Origin: Ottowia thiooxydans DSM 14619
GTDB taxonomy: Bacteria > Pseudomonadota > Gammaproteobacteria > Burkholderiales > Burkholderiaceae_C
Reading direction: 5' to 3'
DNA length: 64,000 bases
NCBI RefSeq assembly: GCF_000422885.1
Contig: NZ_AUGX01000011.1
Coordinates: 186,001-250,000 of the forward strand
Shown here: positions 34,808 through 44,349 of the stretch, in pieces
Layout: each line of letters begins with the position of its first letter
How positions within the stretch are numbered: position 1 is the stretch's first letter
Translations under genes and position numbers: made by a program
The notes under the pieces: model-generated
The model's input: the letters and a program-made list of their open reading frames with translations, nothing else
Database searches by the model: none
What the model was told of the DNA's origin: nothing

Positions 34808-36064
34808 ATGAGTGGGAAAAATGAACCGGCCCAAGCGGCACCTCGCCCGCTGGACGGAATACGGGTGGTCGATATGTCCACCGTGTTGATGGGACCGTTG
34901 GCGACCCAGATTTTTGGTGACTACGGAGCCGATGTCATCAAGGTGGAGCCGCCTGAGGGAGATGTTGCCCGACACGCCGGAACCTGCAAAGTTCCTGCGA
35001 TGGGCTCCATGTACCTGGCCAGCGGGCGCAACAAGCGGAGCATTGTTCTGGATGTCAAAGCTCCGCAAGGCAAGGAGGCCCTGCTTGATCTTTGCCGCAA
35101 TGCAGATGTTTTCATCCACAACGTCAGGCCCGAAGGGATGCGGCGCGCAGGCCTTGACTACGAGGATCTTCGTGCGATCAATCCCCGGTTAATTTATGTC
35201 GCTCTTGTGGGGTTTGGAAGCGGGGGATGCTATGCCAACCGGCCCGCGTTTGACGACATCATCCAGGGTGCCACAGGGCTTGCCGGGCTGTTCTTCGAAC
35301 AAGGTCTGCCGCAGCCGATCTTCGTGCCATGGAATGCGGCTGATCGTCTCACGGGAACCACCGCGGTTCATGCCACACTGGCTGCGCTTTTGCTCAGAGC
35401 CAGAACCGGCGAAGGGCAGTTCATTGAAGTTCCCATGTTCGAAACCGTCGCGCAAATGGTGCTGGGCGATCATCTGGGCGGGCTGGCTTATGAGCCTCAG
35501 GTAGGTCCAGCGGGGTATTCGAGGCTGCTTAGCCCGGGAAGAAAACCCTATCGCACCGCCGAGGGGTTCATTGTGGTCACGCCCTATAACGACAAGCAGT
35601 TCAGCGCCTTGTTTGACTTACTGGAGGTACCGGAGGCCACCCGGCAACTTCCCATATTTGCATCACTAGAGGTGCGCCAGAAAAACTGGCCAGCCATTTA
35701 CGAATTGCTCTCAGACGCCTTTCTTGGTAAATCAGCCAAGGATTGGGCCAAGCTTCTAAATGACGCGGCGATTCCTTCGGCTGCGGTTAGCAGCATCACG
35801 GATCTGGTTGCTGACCCGCACCTTGAGCAGGTGGAGCTTTTTGAGATTTCCGATCACCCCACGGTGGGGCGAATTCGTCAAATGCGCCCCACCACGACCT
35901 GGAGCAATGCCGATGTTTCGATCTGGCGGCATGCCCCCTTGATTGGCGAGCAAAGCGTTGAAATCCTGCAAGAGCTGGGTTATGAAGCTGAAAAAATTGA
36001 CGCGATGCTGGAAGCTGGCATCACGAAGACACCGGACACCCACTTCGTTTCAAAACCAACATGA
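34808..36064 (+). CDS. Family III (CaiB/BaiF) CoA-transferase
   Basis: 418 residues. Moves CoA between carboxylic acids through an enzyme-bound anhydride on Asp; the probable residue lies in RPAFDDIIQGATGLAG. Other family segments are DGIRVVDMSTVLMGPLATQIFGDYGADVIKVEPPEGD at the start and RTGEGQFIEVPMFETV. It probably activates the substrate taken up by the Bug receptor encoded next, for hydration by the enoyl-CoA hydratase after it. The first gene after an IclR regulator. An inverted repeat lies directly after its stop. Confidence 0.92.
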   Translation: MSGKNEPAQAAPRPLDGIRVVDMSTVLMGPLATQIFGDYGADVIKVEPPEGDVARHAGTCKVPAMGSMYLASGRNKRSIVLDVKAPQGKEALLDLCRNADVFIHNVRPEGMRRAGLDYEDLRAINPRLIYVALVGFGSGGCYANRPAFDDIIQGATGLAGLFFEQGLPQPIFVPWNAADRLTGTTAVHATLAALLLRARTGEGQFIEVPMFETVAQMVLGDHLGGLAYEPQVGPAGYSRLLSPGRKPYRTAEGFIVVTPYNDKQFSALFDLLEVPEATRQLPIFASLEVRQKNWPAIYELLSDAFLGKSAKDWAKLLNDAAIPSAAVSSITDLVADPHLEQVELFEISDHPTVGRIRQMRPTTTWSNADVSIWRHAPLIGEQSVEILQELGYEAEKIDAMLEAGITKTPDTHFVSKPT

Positions 36065-36066
36065 GT

Positions 36067-36126
36067 CCGTTCACGCTGAGCCTGTCGAAGCGCCGCGCGA
36101 GGCTTCGACAGGCTCAGCCCGAACGG
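36067..36126. repeat. Inverted repeat with 25-bp arms after a CoA-transferase gene
   Basis: Arms 36067-36091 and 36102-36126 match at 23 of 25 positions (core GCTGAGCCTGTCGAAGC) around a 10-base loop. It begins two bases after the stop. Very similar TTCGACAGGCTCAG palindromes are scattered through many proteobacterial genomes, so this is likely a dispersed repeat that may also weaken transcription; no T-tract follows. Confidence 0.72.
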
Positions 36127-36205
36127 TGTTTATCAATTGAACGCACTTCGGTACGAGCCACCACTTCACGCGGTGGAATGAATTCATCGAAAAGGAAAGC
36201 AGATC

Positions 36206-37186
36206 ATGAAAAGAGACATGTTCCTTGGCGCCATCTTCAAAATGGGGCTTGTCGCACTCGTCACGCTGGGGTCGGTCGCCGCATCGGCGCAGACTAAGGC
36301 GAGCCGTCTTGTGGTGGGCAACCAGCCAGGCGGCGCAACCGACATCGTAGCCAGACTGATTGCGCCAAAGCTGGGTGCGGCTTTGGGGCAGACCTTCATT
36401 GTGGAGAACCGCGCGGGAGCGAGTGGCAACATTGCCGCTGAAGCTGTGGCCCGGGCTGCGCCAGATGGGCAAACGATCTTGCTCGTGTTCAATTCCCATC
36501 CCATGACAAGCGCTTTGTTTCCCAAGTTATCTTTTGATCCCATCAAGGATTTCACATCGATCGGACTCATTTCAGAATCGCCTTATTTGATTGTGGCTCG
36601 ACCTGATATCGGGGCTGATAGCTTCAAATCTTTGATCGAGCAAAGTAAGAAATCCGGCAAGCCTCTGTCCATGGGATCGCCCGGGCCTGCCACGCCGCAG
36701 CACTTGATGATGGAGAAGCTAAAGAAGGAGGAGGGGGTTGATGTTCAAGTCGTGCATTTCAAAGGCACGGCTCCTGCGCTGACCGATGTCATGGGCGGTC
36801 ACGTCGATCTCACGCTGGTCACGCCTTCTGCGGCTGCGGCTTTTGTGAAGGCTGGCAAGGCCAAACTCCTGGGGGTGACTTCAAATGCCCGTCTGCCTGA
36901 TTTCCCCTCAGCACCAACTGTCAGTGAGCAGGGGATTAAAAGCCTTGCAAACTCTGGTGTATGGTTAGCCCTGTTGGCGCCTGCCAAGACACCGAAGGCG
37001 GTGATCGATAGGCTTAATCATGCTTTGACTGAAGGGCTTCGTACACCTGAGGTGACTCAGGAGCTCGCCAAGATTGGCATGACCCCTATGGGCGGGTCGC
37101 CGGAAGATCTCGACAAAAAGATGAAGGAAGAGCAGGGCATCTGGCCACCGCTGATCCGTGAATTGAATCTTGCGCCGGGAGCTTAG
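36206..37186 (+). CDS. Bug-family (TctC-like) periplasmic solute receptor
   Basis: 326 residues with a signal peptide (MGLVALVTLGSVAASAQ). Family segments: LVVGNQPGGATDIVARLIAPKL, FIVENRAGASGNIAAEAVARAAPDG and LAPAKTPKAVIDRLN. The ATG follows AAAGGAAAG. It lies between a CoA-transferase and an enoyl-CoA hydratase and probably binds their carboxylate substrate in the periplasm. It is only distantly similar to the three tandem receptors at 48-51 kb. Confidence 0.93.
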   Translation: MKRDMFLGAIFKMGLVALVTLGSVAASAQTKASRLVVGNQPGGATDIVARLIAPKLGAALGQTFIVENRAGASGNIAAEAVARAAPDGQTILLVFNSHPMTSALFPKLSFDPIKDFTSIGLISESPYLIVARPDIGADSFKSLIEQSKKSGKPLSMGSPGPATPQHLMMEKLKKEEGVDVQVVHFKGTAPALTDVMGGHVDLTLVTPSAAAAFVKAGKAKLLGVTSNARLPDFPSAPTVSEQGIKSLANSGVWLALLAPAKTPKAVIDRLNHALTEGLRTPEVTQELAKIGMTPMGGSPEDLDKKMKEEQGIWPPLIRELNLAPGA

Positions 37187-37207
37187 ATCGTCAGCGATGG
37201 AGACAAT

Positions 37208-38032
37208 ATGAATCAGGCGGATACCGTGTCCAACTTGCTGTATGAGCAGGTCGACGGCATTGGAGTCATTACGATCAATCGGCCGCATCGAATGAATGCG
37301 ATTGATATTGCTACGCGGAATGAGCTTCGCCGCCTGCTTGAGCGTTTGTGCGCGGACCTAAGCCTGAAAGTACTGATCCTTTCCGGAGCCGGCGGCAACT
37401 TTTGTTCGGGCGGTGATGTCCGTGATATGAGTGTCGTGGCTGAGACAGGAGCTGAAAACATTGAAGCGCGGCGTCAGCGCATGTTGAACCTCCATCCTAT
37501 CGTTCACATGCTTGTGAACTTCGATCGCCCGGTGATTGCGGCGGTTCAGGGGGTGGCTGCCGGAGCTGGGTTTGGCTTGGCACTGACAGCCGATCTGGTT
37601 TTGGCCGCGACCAATGCCCGCTTTTGCGCAGCGTTTGGGCGAGTCGGGGCGGTGCCTGATCTGGGGACCTTCTACACCCTGCCGAGGGCGGTGGGTTTGC
37701 AGCGAGCCAAGGAGCTCGTTTTTTCAGCGCGCGAAGTGAATGCCCAGGAAGCGCTTCAACTCGGCATTGCCCTGGAGTTGCACCCGCCTGAGCAATTGAT
37801 GGCACGCGCTCGTGCCATGGCCACCGCCATGGTGAATGCTTCCGGCACGGTTCTCAGTATTTCCAAGCGGGCTTTGAATCAGTCATTGCGTAGCGACTTG
37901 CAGGCCATGCTGAATCTGGAAGCGGAAGGCGCGGCAATCGCATTGAACACCGAGTTTCACACGGACGCGGCGAAACGTTTTGCCAGCAAGCAGCCTCCCA
38001 AGTTTCGCTGGCCCGGCAAGGACGGCACCTGA
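37208..38032 (+). CDS. Enoyl-CoA hydratase/isomerase family protein
   Basis: 274-residue crotonase-fold protein. Oxyanion-hole and CoA-binding segments: RPHRMNAIDIATRNELRRL near the N-terminus, GGNFCSGGDVRDM (about 60-75), and VAAGAGFGLALTADLVLAATNARFCAAFGRVG (about 115-147). It hydrates, isomerises or cleaves an acyl-CoA; which one cannot be read. It is the fourth gene of the IclR-linked unit and is followed 78 bp later by an NADH dehydrogenase gene. Confidence 0.9.
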   Translation: MNQADTVSNLLYEQVDGIGVITINRPHRMNAIDIATRNELRRLLERLCADLSLKVLILSGAGGNFCSGGDVRDMSVVAETGAENIEARRQRMLNLHPIVHMLVNFDRPVIAAVQGVAAGAGFGLALTADLVLAATNARFCAAFGRVGAVPDLGTFYTLPRAVGLQRAKELVFSAREVNAQEALQLGIALELHPPEQLMARARAMATAMVNASGTVLSISKRALNQSLRSDLQAMLNLEAEGAAIALNTEFHTDAAKRFASKQPPKFRWPGKDGT

Positions 38033-38110
38033 CCTCTGGAATCTGGACTCCCCTCGAGTAGCGCAGAATGGCATCATGCATTTTGATGGGGCCAACTCCA
38101 GAGGATCAGA

Positions 38111-39421
38111 ATGAAAGATGTCGAGAACGAAAGAGTCGTGATTGTGGGCGGCGGTGCGGGCGGCCTTGAACTCGCCTGCAAGCTGGGGAGAAAGCTGGGC
38201 AAAGGAAGAGTGGTTCTTGTCGAGAGGGATCTGAACCACATCTGGAAGCCCACGCTGCACGAGGTGGCTGCCGGTACGCTGGATATGAATCAAGAGGGCT
38301 TGTCATACTCCATGCTGGCCTACGAGAATAATTTCACCTTCGTATATGGGGCGTTCTCAGCTATTGATCATGAGACGAATGAAGTCGTCGTTTCTGCATC
38401 GGAAGCGATGGGCGGGCGGGTGGTTTATCCCGAACGCCGCGTTAAGTTTTCCAAGCTTTGCATAGCTGTTGGTAGCACCTCGAACTACTACAACACGCCT
38501 GGCGCCGCAGAGAACACGATTTCCTTGAACGCCACCAGTGACGCAGAGCGTTTCCGGGTGGCGATGATGAATCAGATGATCCGCGCGGAACAGAGTAAAT
38601 CAGAGGGCGGCCTTGGTGCTGTGGAGGTGGTCATCATCGGAGGCGGGGCGACCGGTGTAGAGCTGGCTGCTGAACTGCGCGAAGCCAGTGGAATCTACGC
38701 AAACTACGGGTTTGAGCACTTCCGCCCTGATACAGATTTGAAGATCACTCTGCTGGAAGGCTCCGACCGCATTCTTGCGCCTCTGAGCGAGAGGATTTCC
38801 AACGGAGCCACACATCTTCTCGGGAAAAGACATGTGGAAGTGGTGACGAATTGCCGTGTCAGCCAGATAGATCAGGACTCGCTTCAAGACAGTGAAGGCA
38901 GAAAGCACAACTTCAATATCTGCGTTTGGGCGGCAGGGATCAAGGCGCCAGCGTTTCTCTCGTCCCTGGGGTTGCCAATCAATAGGTTGGGGCAACTGGA
39001 AGTGACCGACAGGCTGAATGTCAAAGGCCATGATCATATTTATGCGATTGGCGATTGCGCTTCATGCATTCAAGCTGATGGGAAGCCGGTGCCTCCCAGA
39101 GCGCAAGCCGCGCACCAACAAGCCGATTACGTCTACGAGGCTATTGTTCGCGCCGCAGAGGGGCGGGAGCCGGCCAAAAATCCGTACCGCTATCAAGATC
39201 ATGGCTCCCTGGTTTCAATAGGCACCCAGACAAGCGTTGGGAGTTTGATGGGGTCTTTAACCGGTGGGACTTTGTTCGTTGATGGCTTGTTTGCGCGTTG
39301 GCTCTACATAAGCCTTCATTTGATGCACCACAAGGCTATTTTGGGCTTAGGCAGAACCGTGGGCTTGGCCATTGCCAGGGCGCTTGTGAAGCGCAGCACG
39401 GCTTTGGTGAAGCTGCACTGA
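38111..39421 (+). CDS. Type II NADH:quinone oxidoreductase (NDH-2)-like flavoprotein
   Basis: 436 residues with two dinucleotide-binding motifs: VVIVGGGAGGLELACKLG (FAD) near the start and VVIIGGGATGVELAAEL (NADH) about 178. A GDCA motif (HIYAIGDCASC) follows, and the C-terminal 60 residues are amphipathic (ARWLYISLHLMHHKAILGLGRTVGLAIARALVK), as in NDH-2 membrane anchors. It passes electrons from NADH to quinone without proton pumping. The start has AGAGGATCAGA upstream. Its place after CoA-pathway genes may help reoxidise NADH during degradation, but it could be an independent gene. Confidence 0.88.
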   Translation: MKDVENERVVIVGGGAGGLELACKLGRKLGKGRVVLVERDLNHIWKPTLHEVAAGTLDMNQEGLSYSMLAYENNFTFVYGAFSAIDHETNEVVVSASEAMGGRVVYPERRVKFSKLCIAVGSTSNYYNTPGAAENTISLNATSDAERFRVAMMNQMIRAEQSKSEGGLGAVEVVIIGGGATGVELAAELREASGIYANYGFEHFRPDTDLKITLLEGSDRILAPLSERISNGATHLLGKRHVEVVTNCRVSQIDQDSLQDSEGRKHNFNICVWAAGIKAPAFLSSLGLPINRLGQLEVTDRLNVKGHDHIYAIGDCASCIQADGKPVPPRAQAAHQQADYVYEAIVRAAEGREPAKNPYRYQDHGSLVSIGTQTSVGSLMGSLTGGTLFVDGLFARWLYISLHLMHHKAILGLGRTVGLAIARALVKRSTALVKLH

Positions 39422-39428
39422 TGGGGTT

Positions 39429-40361
39429 TCAGGAGCGGCTTCTGTAATACAAATTCTGAGGGTGCTGTCCTTCTGCGAAGAAGCTCCAGCGCTCAGCCAG
39501 CAATCCAATCCACTGAACGATAAACAGCAGCGCCAGCAAGATGGCGGATGACGCGCCGTGTGTGATCAACAGAACGGAAGCCGGAATGGCGAACCCGAGA
39601 ACAACAGCACTCCAGCGGATGGTCTGTACTGCCTGCGGCGTTTTACCGTGGAAAAACTCGCGGGTATTGAAAGAGCCCCCCATAGCGCCCTGCGCTTTTT
39701 GGTTGATTTTTGGGTGGCGCACGCCAATGGCGGTTTGTGTGGTCGTGGTGGGCACAAGGCGAAGATTGCGCCATAAGGTCGCCCCTCGAGTGGCGGCGCT
39801 GACAACGATGGCCCCGAGGGTGAGTTTGGCAAGCAGGGGAGTGAAGTGCGGTGCCAGCCATGCTGTCAGCGCAGTAGAGAGCAGCAAGCCGGAGGAAAGT
39901 CCGAGCAGGGCGTAGTTAACCGGTGTCATCGGGGTGGCCCATTCCTTGATGGCTTTCACCGCAGCGTAGATCATGCCGGTGCATAAATACAGCAGCAGCG
40001 CCAGTACCGCGGCGATGATCGCTGCGGCTGTACTTGGCGTACCCAGCCAATGAAGCCCGCCCCATACCGCGACTGCGGCCATGAAAGTGGGCAGCACAAT
40101 CACTTCACGCGAAAGCCAGGAAGTCCGCCACATGGCTGCGGAGCGCCAGGCGCGCATTGGCCGGCCCAGGTGGAAAGTGGCGGCCACAAGACCAATTGCC
40201 GAGAGCACCAGAATCACGGCGGCGCCCACAGTGAAGAGCGCCTGTGGCGCTTGCGCCAAACGCCATTGCACTGAAAACTGAATCCCCACCAGCACCAGCA
40301 GCAATCCCTGCGCGGCGCCCGCCAAGGTAGTGAAGAAGATCATTGAGAACGGAGGATGCAT
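39429..40361 (-). CDS. soeC: SoeC/DmsC-like membrane anchor subunit
   Basis: 310-residue integral membrane protein with eight predicted helices of the DmsC type, starting PPFSMIFFTTLAGAAQGLLLVLVG. It would anchor the SoeAB-like catalytic pair and pass electrons to quinone. It lies downstream of soeB but is separated by about 200 bp of repeat-like DNA, whereas soeA and soeB overlap. The name rests on the SoeAB genes next to it; a dimethyl sulfoxide reductase anchor is the alternative. Confidence 0.82.
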   Translation of the reverse strand: MHPPFSMIFFTTLAGAAQGLLLVLVGIQFSVQWRLAQAPQALFTVGAAVILVLSAIGLVAATFHLGRPMRAWRSAAMWRTSWLSREVIVLPTFMAAVAVWGGLHWLGTPSTAAAIIAAVLALLLYLCTGMIYAAVKAIKEWATPMTPVNYALLGLSSGLLLSTALTAWLAPHFTPLLAKLTLGAIVVSAATRGATLWRNLRLVPTTTTQTAIGVRHPKINQKAQGAMGGSFNTREFFHGKTPQAVQTIRWSAVVLGFAIPASVLLITHGASSAILLALLFIVQWIGLLAERWSFFAEGQHPQNLYYRSRS

Positions 40362-40562
40362 ATCAGTTACCCATAACGCTGCGCTCTACCCGCAGCATAC
40401 AAAAATGATGAAGGTTCAGGGGGCACCCCAGCGGACGAGGAAAGAAAAAACCGAAGGCTGCGGAGCAAGCCAAGCCAGTGCCACCGCGGAGCTGGCTTTG
40501 CCAGGCCGCCAGTGGTGTCCCCCAGGGGGAAGGCGCGCAAGCGACTCAGGGGGAGCCCCACA
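40362..40562. repeat. Repeat-like spacer between soeB and soeC
   Basis: About 200 bp of GC-rich DNA without a gene interrupts an otherwise compact operon. It contains CCCCCAGGGGG (around 40524) and short near-repeats of its arms, resembling the dispersed intergenic sequences of Comamonadaceae. No terminal repeats or target duplication were seen. Confidence 0.45.
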
Positions 40563-41291
40563 CTAGTGTTCCCAATCTGCTTCGAGTGGCCCGCCAGCGT
40601 CGTATTTGGGCTCCCTGCCTTCTACGCGCAATGGGTTTTGTTCCCGGACGATCTGCGCCGGATCTATACGCAGCTCAGCCTTACGGCGGGGCAGGTAATG
40701 ATTGGCTGGCAGGGTGCCTTGTTCCGGCATCAAAGGGTAACCCCCGCGCTCTCGGATGGCCGTGGAGACTTCCGAATCCGGGTCATGCACATCACCGAAC
40801 AAGCGTGCATTGGTGGGGCATGCCATCACGCAAGCCGGCTTGCGCTCGGCTTCGGGCAACTTCTCGTCATAGATGCGGTCCACGCACAGCGTGCACTTGG
40901 TCATGACCTGGCGCTTCTCGTCCAACTCTCGTACGCCGTAAGGACATGCCCAGGCGCAGTATTTGCAGCCTATGCATTTGTCGTAATCGACCAGAACGAT
41001 GCCGTCTTCCTTGCGCTTGTAGCTGGCACCCGTGGGGCACACCGGTACGCAGGGCGGCTCCTCGCAATGCAGGCAGCTTTTGGGGAAATGCACGGTCTGG
41101 GTGTTAGGAAACTCCCCCACCTCAAAGGTTTGCACGCGGTTGAAGAAAGTGCCGGTGGGGTCGGAGTCATAGGGGTTCTCATCCACCAAGGCACCCGCGC
41201 TACCGGAGGTGTTCCACTGCTTGCAGCTGGTTACGCAGGCATGGCAGCCCACGCACACATTCAGATCGATCACAAGGGCCAGTTGGCTCAT
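40563..41291 (-). CDS. soeB: SoeB/DmsB-like iron-sulfur electron transfer subunit
   Basis: 242 residues with four [4Fe-4S] cluster motifs: CVGCHACVTSCK, CLHCEEPPCVPVCP, CIGCKYCAWACP and a final set CTLCVDRI with CVMACP. It carries electrons from the molybdenum subunit to the membrane anchor. It has no signal peptide, consistent with a cytoplasmic enzyme. The ATG overlaps the soeA stop by four bases, so the two are coupled. Confidence 0.9.
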   Translation of the reverse strand: MSQLALVIDLNVCVGCHACVTSCKQWNTSGSAGALVDENPYDSDPTGTFFNRVQTFEVGEFPNTQTVHFPKSCLHCEEPPCVPVCPTGASYKRKEDGIVLVDYDKCIGCKYCAWACPYGVRELDEKRQVMTKCTLCVDRIYDEKLPEAERKPACVMACPTNARLFGDVHDPDSEVSTAIRERGGYPLMPEQGTLPANHYLPRRKAELRIDPAQIVREQNPLRVEGREPKYDAGGPLEADWEH

Positions 41292-44230
41292 GGCTTGTCT
41301 CCCTGTTTTTCAACTCGGCCTGCGAACCATGCACGCCATCGCGGGACGGCCGCACGCCCGGGCGGGGCTGGCACTGCATTGAATTGAGGCCAGGTCTGCT
41401 TCGGTTCATCTGCGCCCGCCTTGCGGATTCGCACACGCACGTCGTACCAGCCGGCTTGCCCGGTGACAGGGTCGGAATTCGACGAGCGCTGGCCGTTAGC
41501 GTCTGGCGGCAGCTCTTCGCTGATGAGGTGATTCAGCAGGAAGCCAAGCTGTGATTCGTTTGCCTTGTCAGAGAGTGCCCATGCCGATTTGGCCTTTCCG
41601 ATGGCGTTCCATGTCCACACGGTGCCGGGCTCAACAGCCTCACTGTGGCGGCACATGCAGCGCACCTTGCCCCACATCGATTCCACCCACATCCAATCGC
41701 CATCCTCAATGCCCTCGGCGCGAGCCGTCACGGGGTTGACGAATAGATAGTTGTGCGCGTGAATCTGCCTGAGCCATGCGTTTTGGGAGTCCCACGAGTG
41801 ATACATCGCCATCGGGCGCTGAGTGATCGCCGCGAGTGGGTAACTTTTCAAGTCGGTGGTCTGCAGCTCCAGCGGGGCATACCAGATGGGCAGAGGGTCG
41901 AAATAAGTAGCGACTCGTTTGCGCAGGCGCTCGGGTGGCTTTCTCCCTGTGCCTTTGCCCTCGGCCGCTAAGCGAAAGCGTTGCATGAATTCAGAGTAGA
42001 TGTGGATCACGATGGGATCAAGATCCCGTCGTATCCCAACTTTCTGAGCCCATTCAAGATAGCCACGGTTCCAGTTGCGCATGTACTGGTATTCCAGCGG
42101 CATGGTGACGTGGTGCACGCAATTGTTGGCAGCGTATTTTTCCCACTGATCAGCGTTGGGCTTGCCCCGCAGAGATTGCTTGCCGTCTTCGCCGCGCCAG
42201 CCAATGAGAAAGCCTATGCCGGAGCCAGGCGCGGTTTCATAGTTGACGATGAAGTCAGGGTAGTCCTTGTATTTACGGGAGCCATCGGCGTGGGTGAAGG
42301 CCGGCAGTTTCAGCCTGCCGCCCAGCTCGATAAGCACTTCCTGAAAGGGCTTGCATTCGCCTCGTGGCGGTAGCACCGGCACCCGTACGGAATCACACGG
42401 CCCGTCGAACTCGCTGATGGGGCGATCGAGCATGGACATCACATCGTGTCGCTCGAGATAAGTGGTGTCAGGCAGGATCAGATCGGCAAAGGCCGTCATT
42501 TCTGATTGGAATGCATCGCACACCACGATGAACGGAATGCGATATTCCTCAGTGCCCTCACGCTTGTCTGTCAGCATCTCCCTCACCTGGGATGTATTCA
42601 TGCTGGAATTCCAGGCCATGTTGGCCATGAACAGCATGAGCGTGTCAACAGGGTACGGCTCGCCGCGCCACGCGTTGGTGATCACGTTGTGCATCAGGCC
42701 GTGCGCAGAGAACGGGTACTCCCAGGAGAATCCCTTGTCGATGCGAATCGCTTCACCGGCTTCGTCCACGAACAGGTCTTCTGGCGATTCGATCCATCCT
42801 AGCGGCGGTGCATCAAGCGGTTTACCTGGCTGAACCGATTGTGGTCCCTTGGGTGGCCGTGCATTGGGCGGTACGGCGCGCGGATAGGGTGCCTTGTGGC
42901 GAAATCCCCCCGGCCGGTCAATCGTGCCCAGCAATGACATAAGGATGGCAAGCGAGCGAATGGAGTGAAAGCCATTGCTGTGTGCGGCCAGCCCGCGCAT
43001 GGCGTGAAAAGCCACCGGGTTGCCCTTGACGCTGGCGTGCTTGCGTCCCCACCAGTCCGTCCAGGGTATGGGCAATTCAACGGTCTGGTCCCGCGCGGTC
43101 ACGCCCATCTCATGGGCCAGGCGCCGGATGGTTTCAGGGGGAATGCCTGTGATCTCAGACGCCCATTCGGGCGTGCAATCGCGAACGCGTTCTTCTAGGA
43201 GTTGGAAGGCGGGCACTGCAGGCGTGCCGTCGGGCATGCTGTACTCACCAAAGAGGGCCGGGTCCGCACCCTCTGCATGATCGGGTACCGCCTGGTTTCC
43301 ATGGCGGTCCCACCACCAGAAGTTGTGTGGCCGCAGTGGGTTGACGACATCGCCTTCCTCGTTGCGCAGCATCATGCCGAAATCGTCGCTGGCTTCGTCG
43401 CGATTGACCAACTGCCCGGCGTTGGTGTAGCGGGCGACGAAATCCCGGTCATAAAGGCCCAGTGCGATCAGTTCGCGGATCAGGGCCATGAACAGTGCGC
43501 CATCGGTTCCTGGGCGGATAGGTATCCACTCATCGGCGATCGCCGCATAGCCCGTGCGTACCGGATTGATGGCAACAAAGCGCCCACCTGCTCGCTTGAA
43601 CTTCGAGAGCGAAGCCTTCATGGGGTTGCTGTGATGGTCTTCGGCCGTGCCAATCATCACGAAGAGCTTGGCGCGCTCCAGATCGGGGCCGCCAAACTCC
43701 CAGAATGAACCACCGATGGTGTAGATCATGCCGGCGGCCATGTTCACCGAACAGAAGCCGCCGTGAGCCGCATAGTTGGGCGTGCCGAATTGGCGTGCAA
43801 ACAGGCCTGTGAGGGCTTGCATCTGATCGCGTCCGGTAAACAGTGCGAAGCGCTTGGGATCCGTCTCGCGCAGATGGGCCAGGCGGTCTTCAAGAATCTT
43901 GAATGTTTCTTCCCATGAGATTGGTTCGAATTCGCCTGAGCCCCGCTCGCTGCCGGCCTTGCGGCGAAGTGGCTGCGTCAAGCGCGCCGGCGAGTACTGC
44001 TTCATGATGCCCGAAGAGCCTTTGGCACACAAAATGCCCTTGTTCAAGGGGTGTTCCGGGTTGCCTTCTATGTACCGGACTTCGGGGCCGTTGCCACCGT
44101 CTCGCAGATGCACGCGGATGCCGCAGCGGCAGGCGCACATATAGCAGGTGGTGGTTTTGACTTCCGTAGTGGCGCCCGGCAATGGCGGTGCCAGCGGGTT
44201 ATGTAACGGAGATGTCTCGGAACTGCTCAT
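41288..44230 (-). CDS. soeA: SoeA-like molybdopterin oxidoreductase, probable quinone-dependent sulfite dehydrogenase
   Basis: 980-residue enzyme of the DMSO reductase superfamily. The N-terminal [4Fe-4S] motif is CYMCACRC with a fourth Cys in GILCAKG; there is no Tat signal, so it is cytoplasmic. That fits SoeA, which oxidises sulfite to sulfate at the inner face of the membrane, and argues against exported DmsA-type reductases. The SoeB and SoeC genes follow. The ATG at 44230 was chosen because GAGGAG lies seven bases upstream. The divergent LysR gene resembles sulfur-metabolism regulators. Polysulfide or thiosulfate reduction is the main alternative. Confidence 0.85.
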   Translation of the reverse strand: MSSSETSPLHNPLAPPLPGATTEVKTTTCYMCACRCGIRVHLRDGGNGPEVRYIEGNPEHPLNKGILCAKGSSGIMKQYSPARLTQPLRRKAGSERGSGEFEPISWEETFKILEDRLAHLRETDPKRFALFTGRDQMQALTGLFARQFGTPNYAAHGGFCSVNMAAGMIYTIGGSFWEFGGPDLERAKLFVMIGTAEDHHSNPMKASLSKFKRAGGRFVAINPVRTGYAAIADEWIPIRPGTDGALFMALIRELIALGLYDRDFVARYTNAGQLVNRDEASDDFGMMLRNEEGDVVNPLRPHNFWWWDRHGNQAVPDHAEGADPALFGEYSMPDGTPAVPAFQLLEERVRDCTPEWASEITGIPPETIRRLAHEMGVTARDQTVELPIPWTDWWGRKHASVKGNPVAFHAMRGLAAHSNGFHSIRSLAILMSLLGTIDRPGGFRHKAPYPRAVPPNARPPKGPQSVQPGKPLDAPPLGWIESPEDLFVDEAGEAIRIDKGFSWEYPFSAHGLMHNVITNAWRGEPYPVDTLMLFMANMAWNSSMNTSQVREMLTDKREGTEEYRIPFIVVCDAFQSEMTAFADLILPDTTYLERHDVMSMLDRPISEFDGPCDSVRVPVLPPRGECKPFQEVLIELGGRLKLPAFTHADGSRKYKDYPDFIVNYETAPGSGIGFLIGWRGEDGKQSLRGKPNADQWEKYAANNCVHHVTMPLEYQYMRNWNRGYLEWAQKVGIRRDLDPIVIHIYSEFMQRFRLAAEGKGTGRKPPERLRKRVATYFDPLPIWYAPLELQTTDLKSYPLAAITQRPMAMYHSWDSQNAWLRQIHAHNYLFVNPVTARAEGIEDGDWMWVESMWGKVRCMCRHSEAVEPGTVWTWNAIGKAKSAWALSDKANESQLGFLLNHLISEELPPDANGQRSSNSDPVTGQAGWYDVRVRIRKAGADEPKQTWPQFNAVPAPPGRAAVPRWRAWFAGRVEKQGDKP

Positions 44231-44349
44231 GGCGGGGCTCCTCGTGGGCTTATAACTAATATTTTTGTACATCGTATGCCAGAGTCATAAAGAACAAAAG
44301 CGGATAATTACGCTCAAGATGATCGATAAATCAGGTCAATGAAATCGCC

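Noticed and set aside
40512-41387. Long plus-strand open frame opposite soeB
   Set aside because: Shadow of the ferredoxin subunit gene; the minus strand has four intact cluster motifs.
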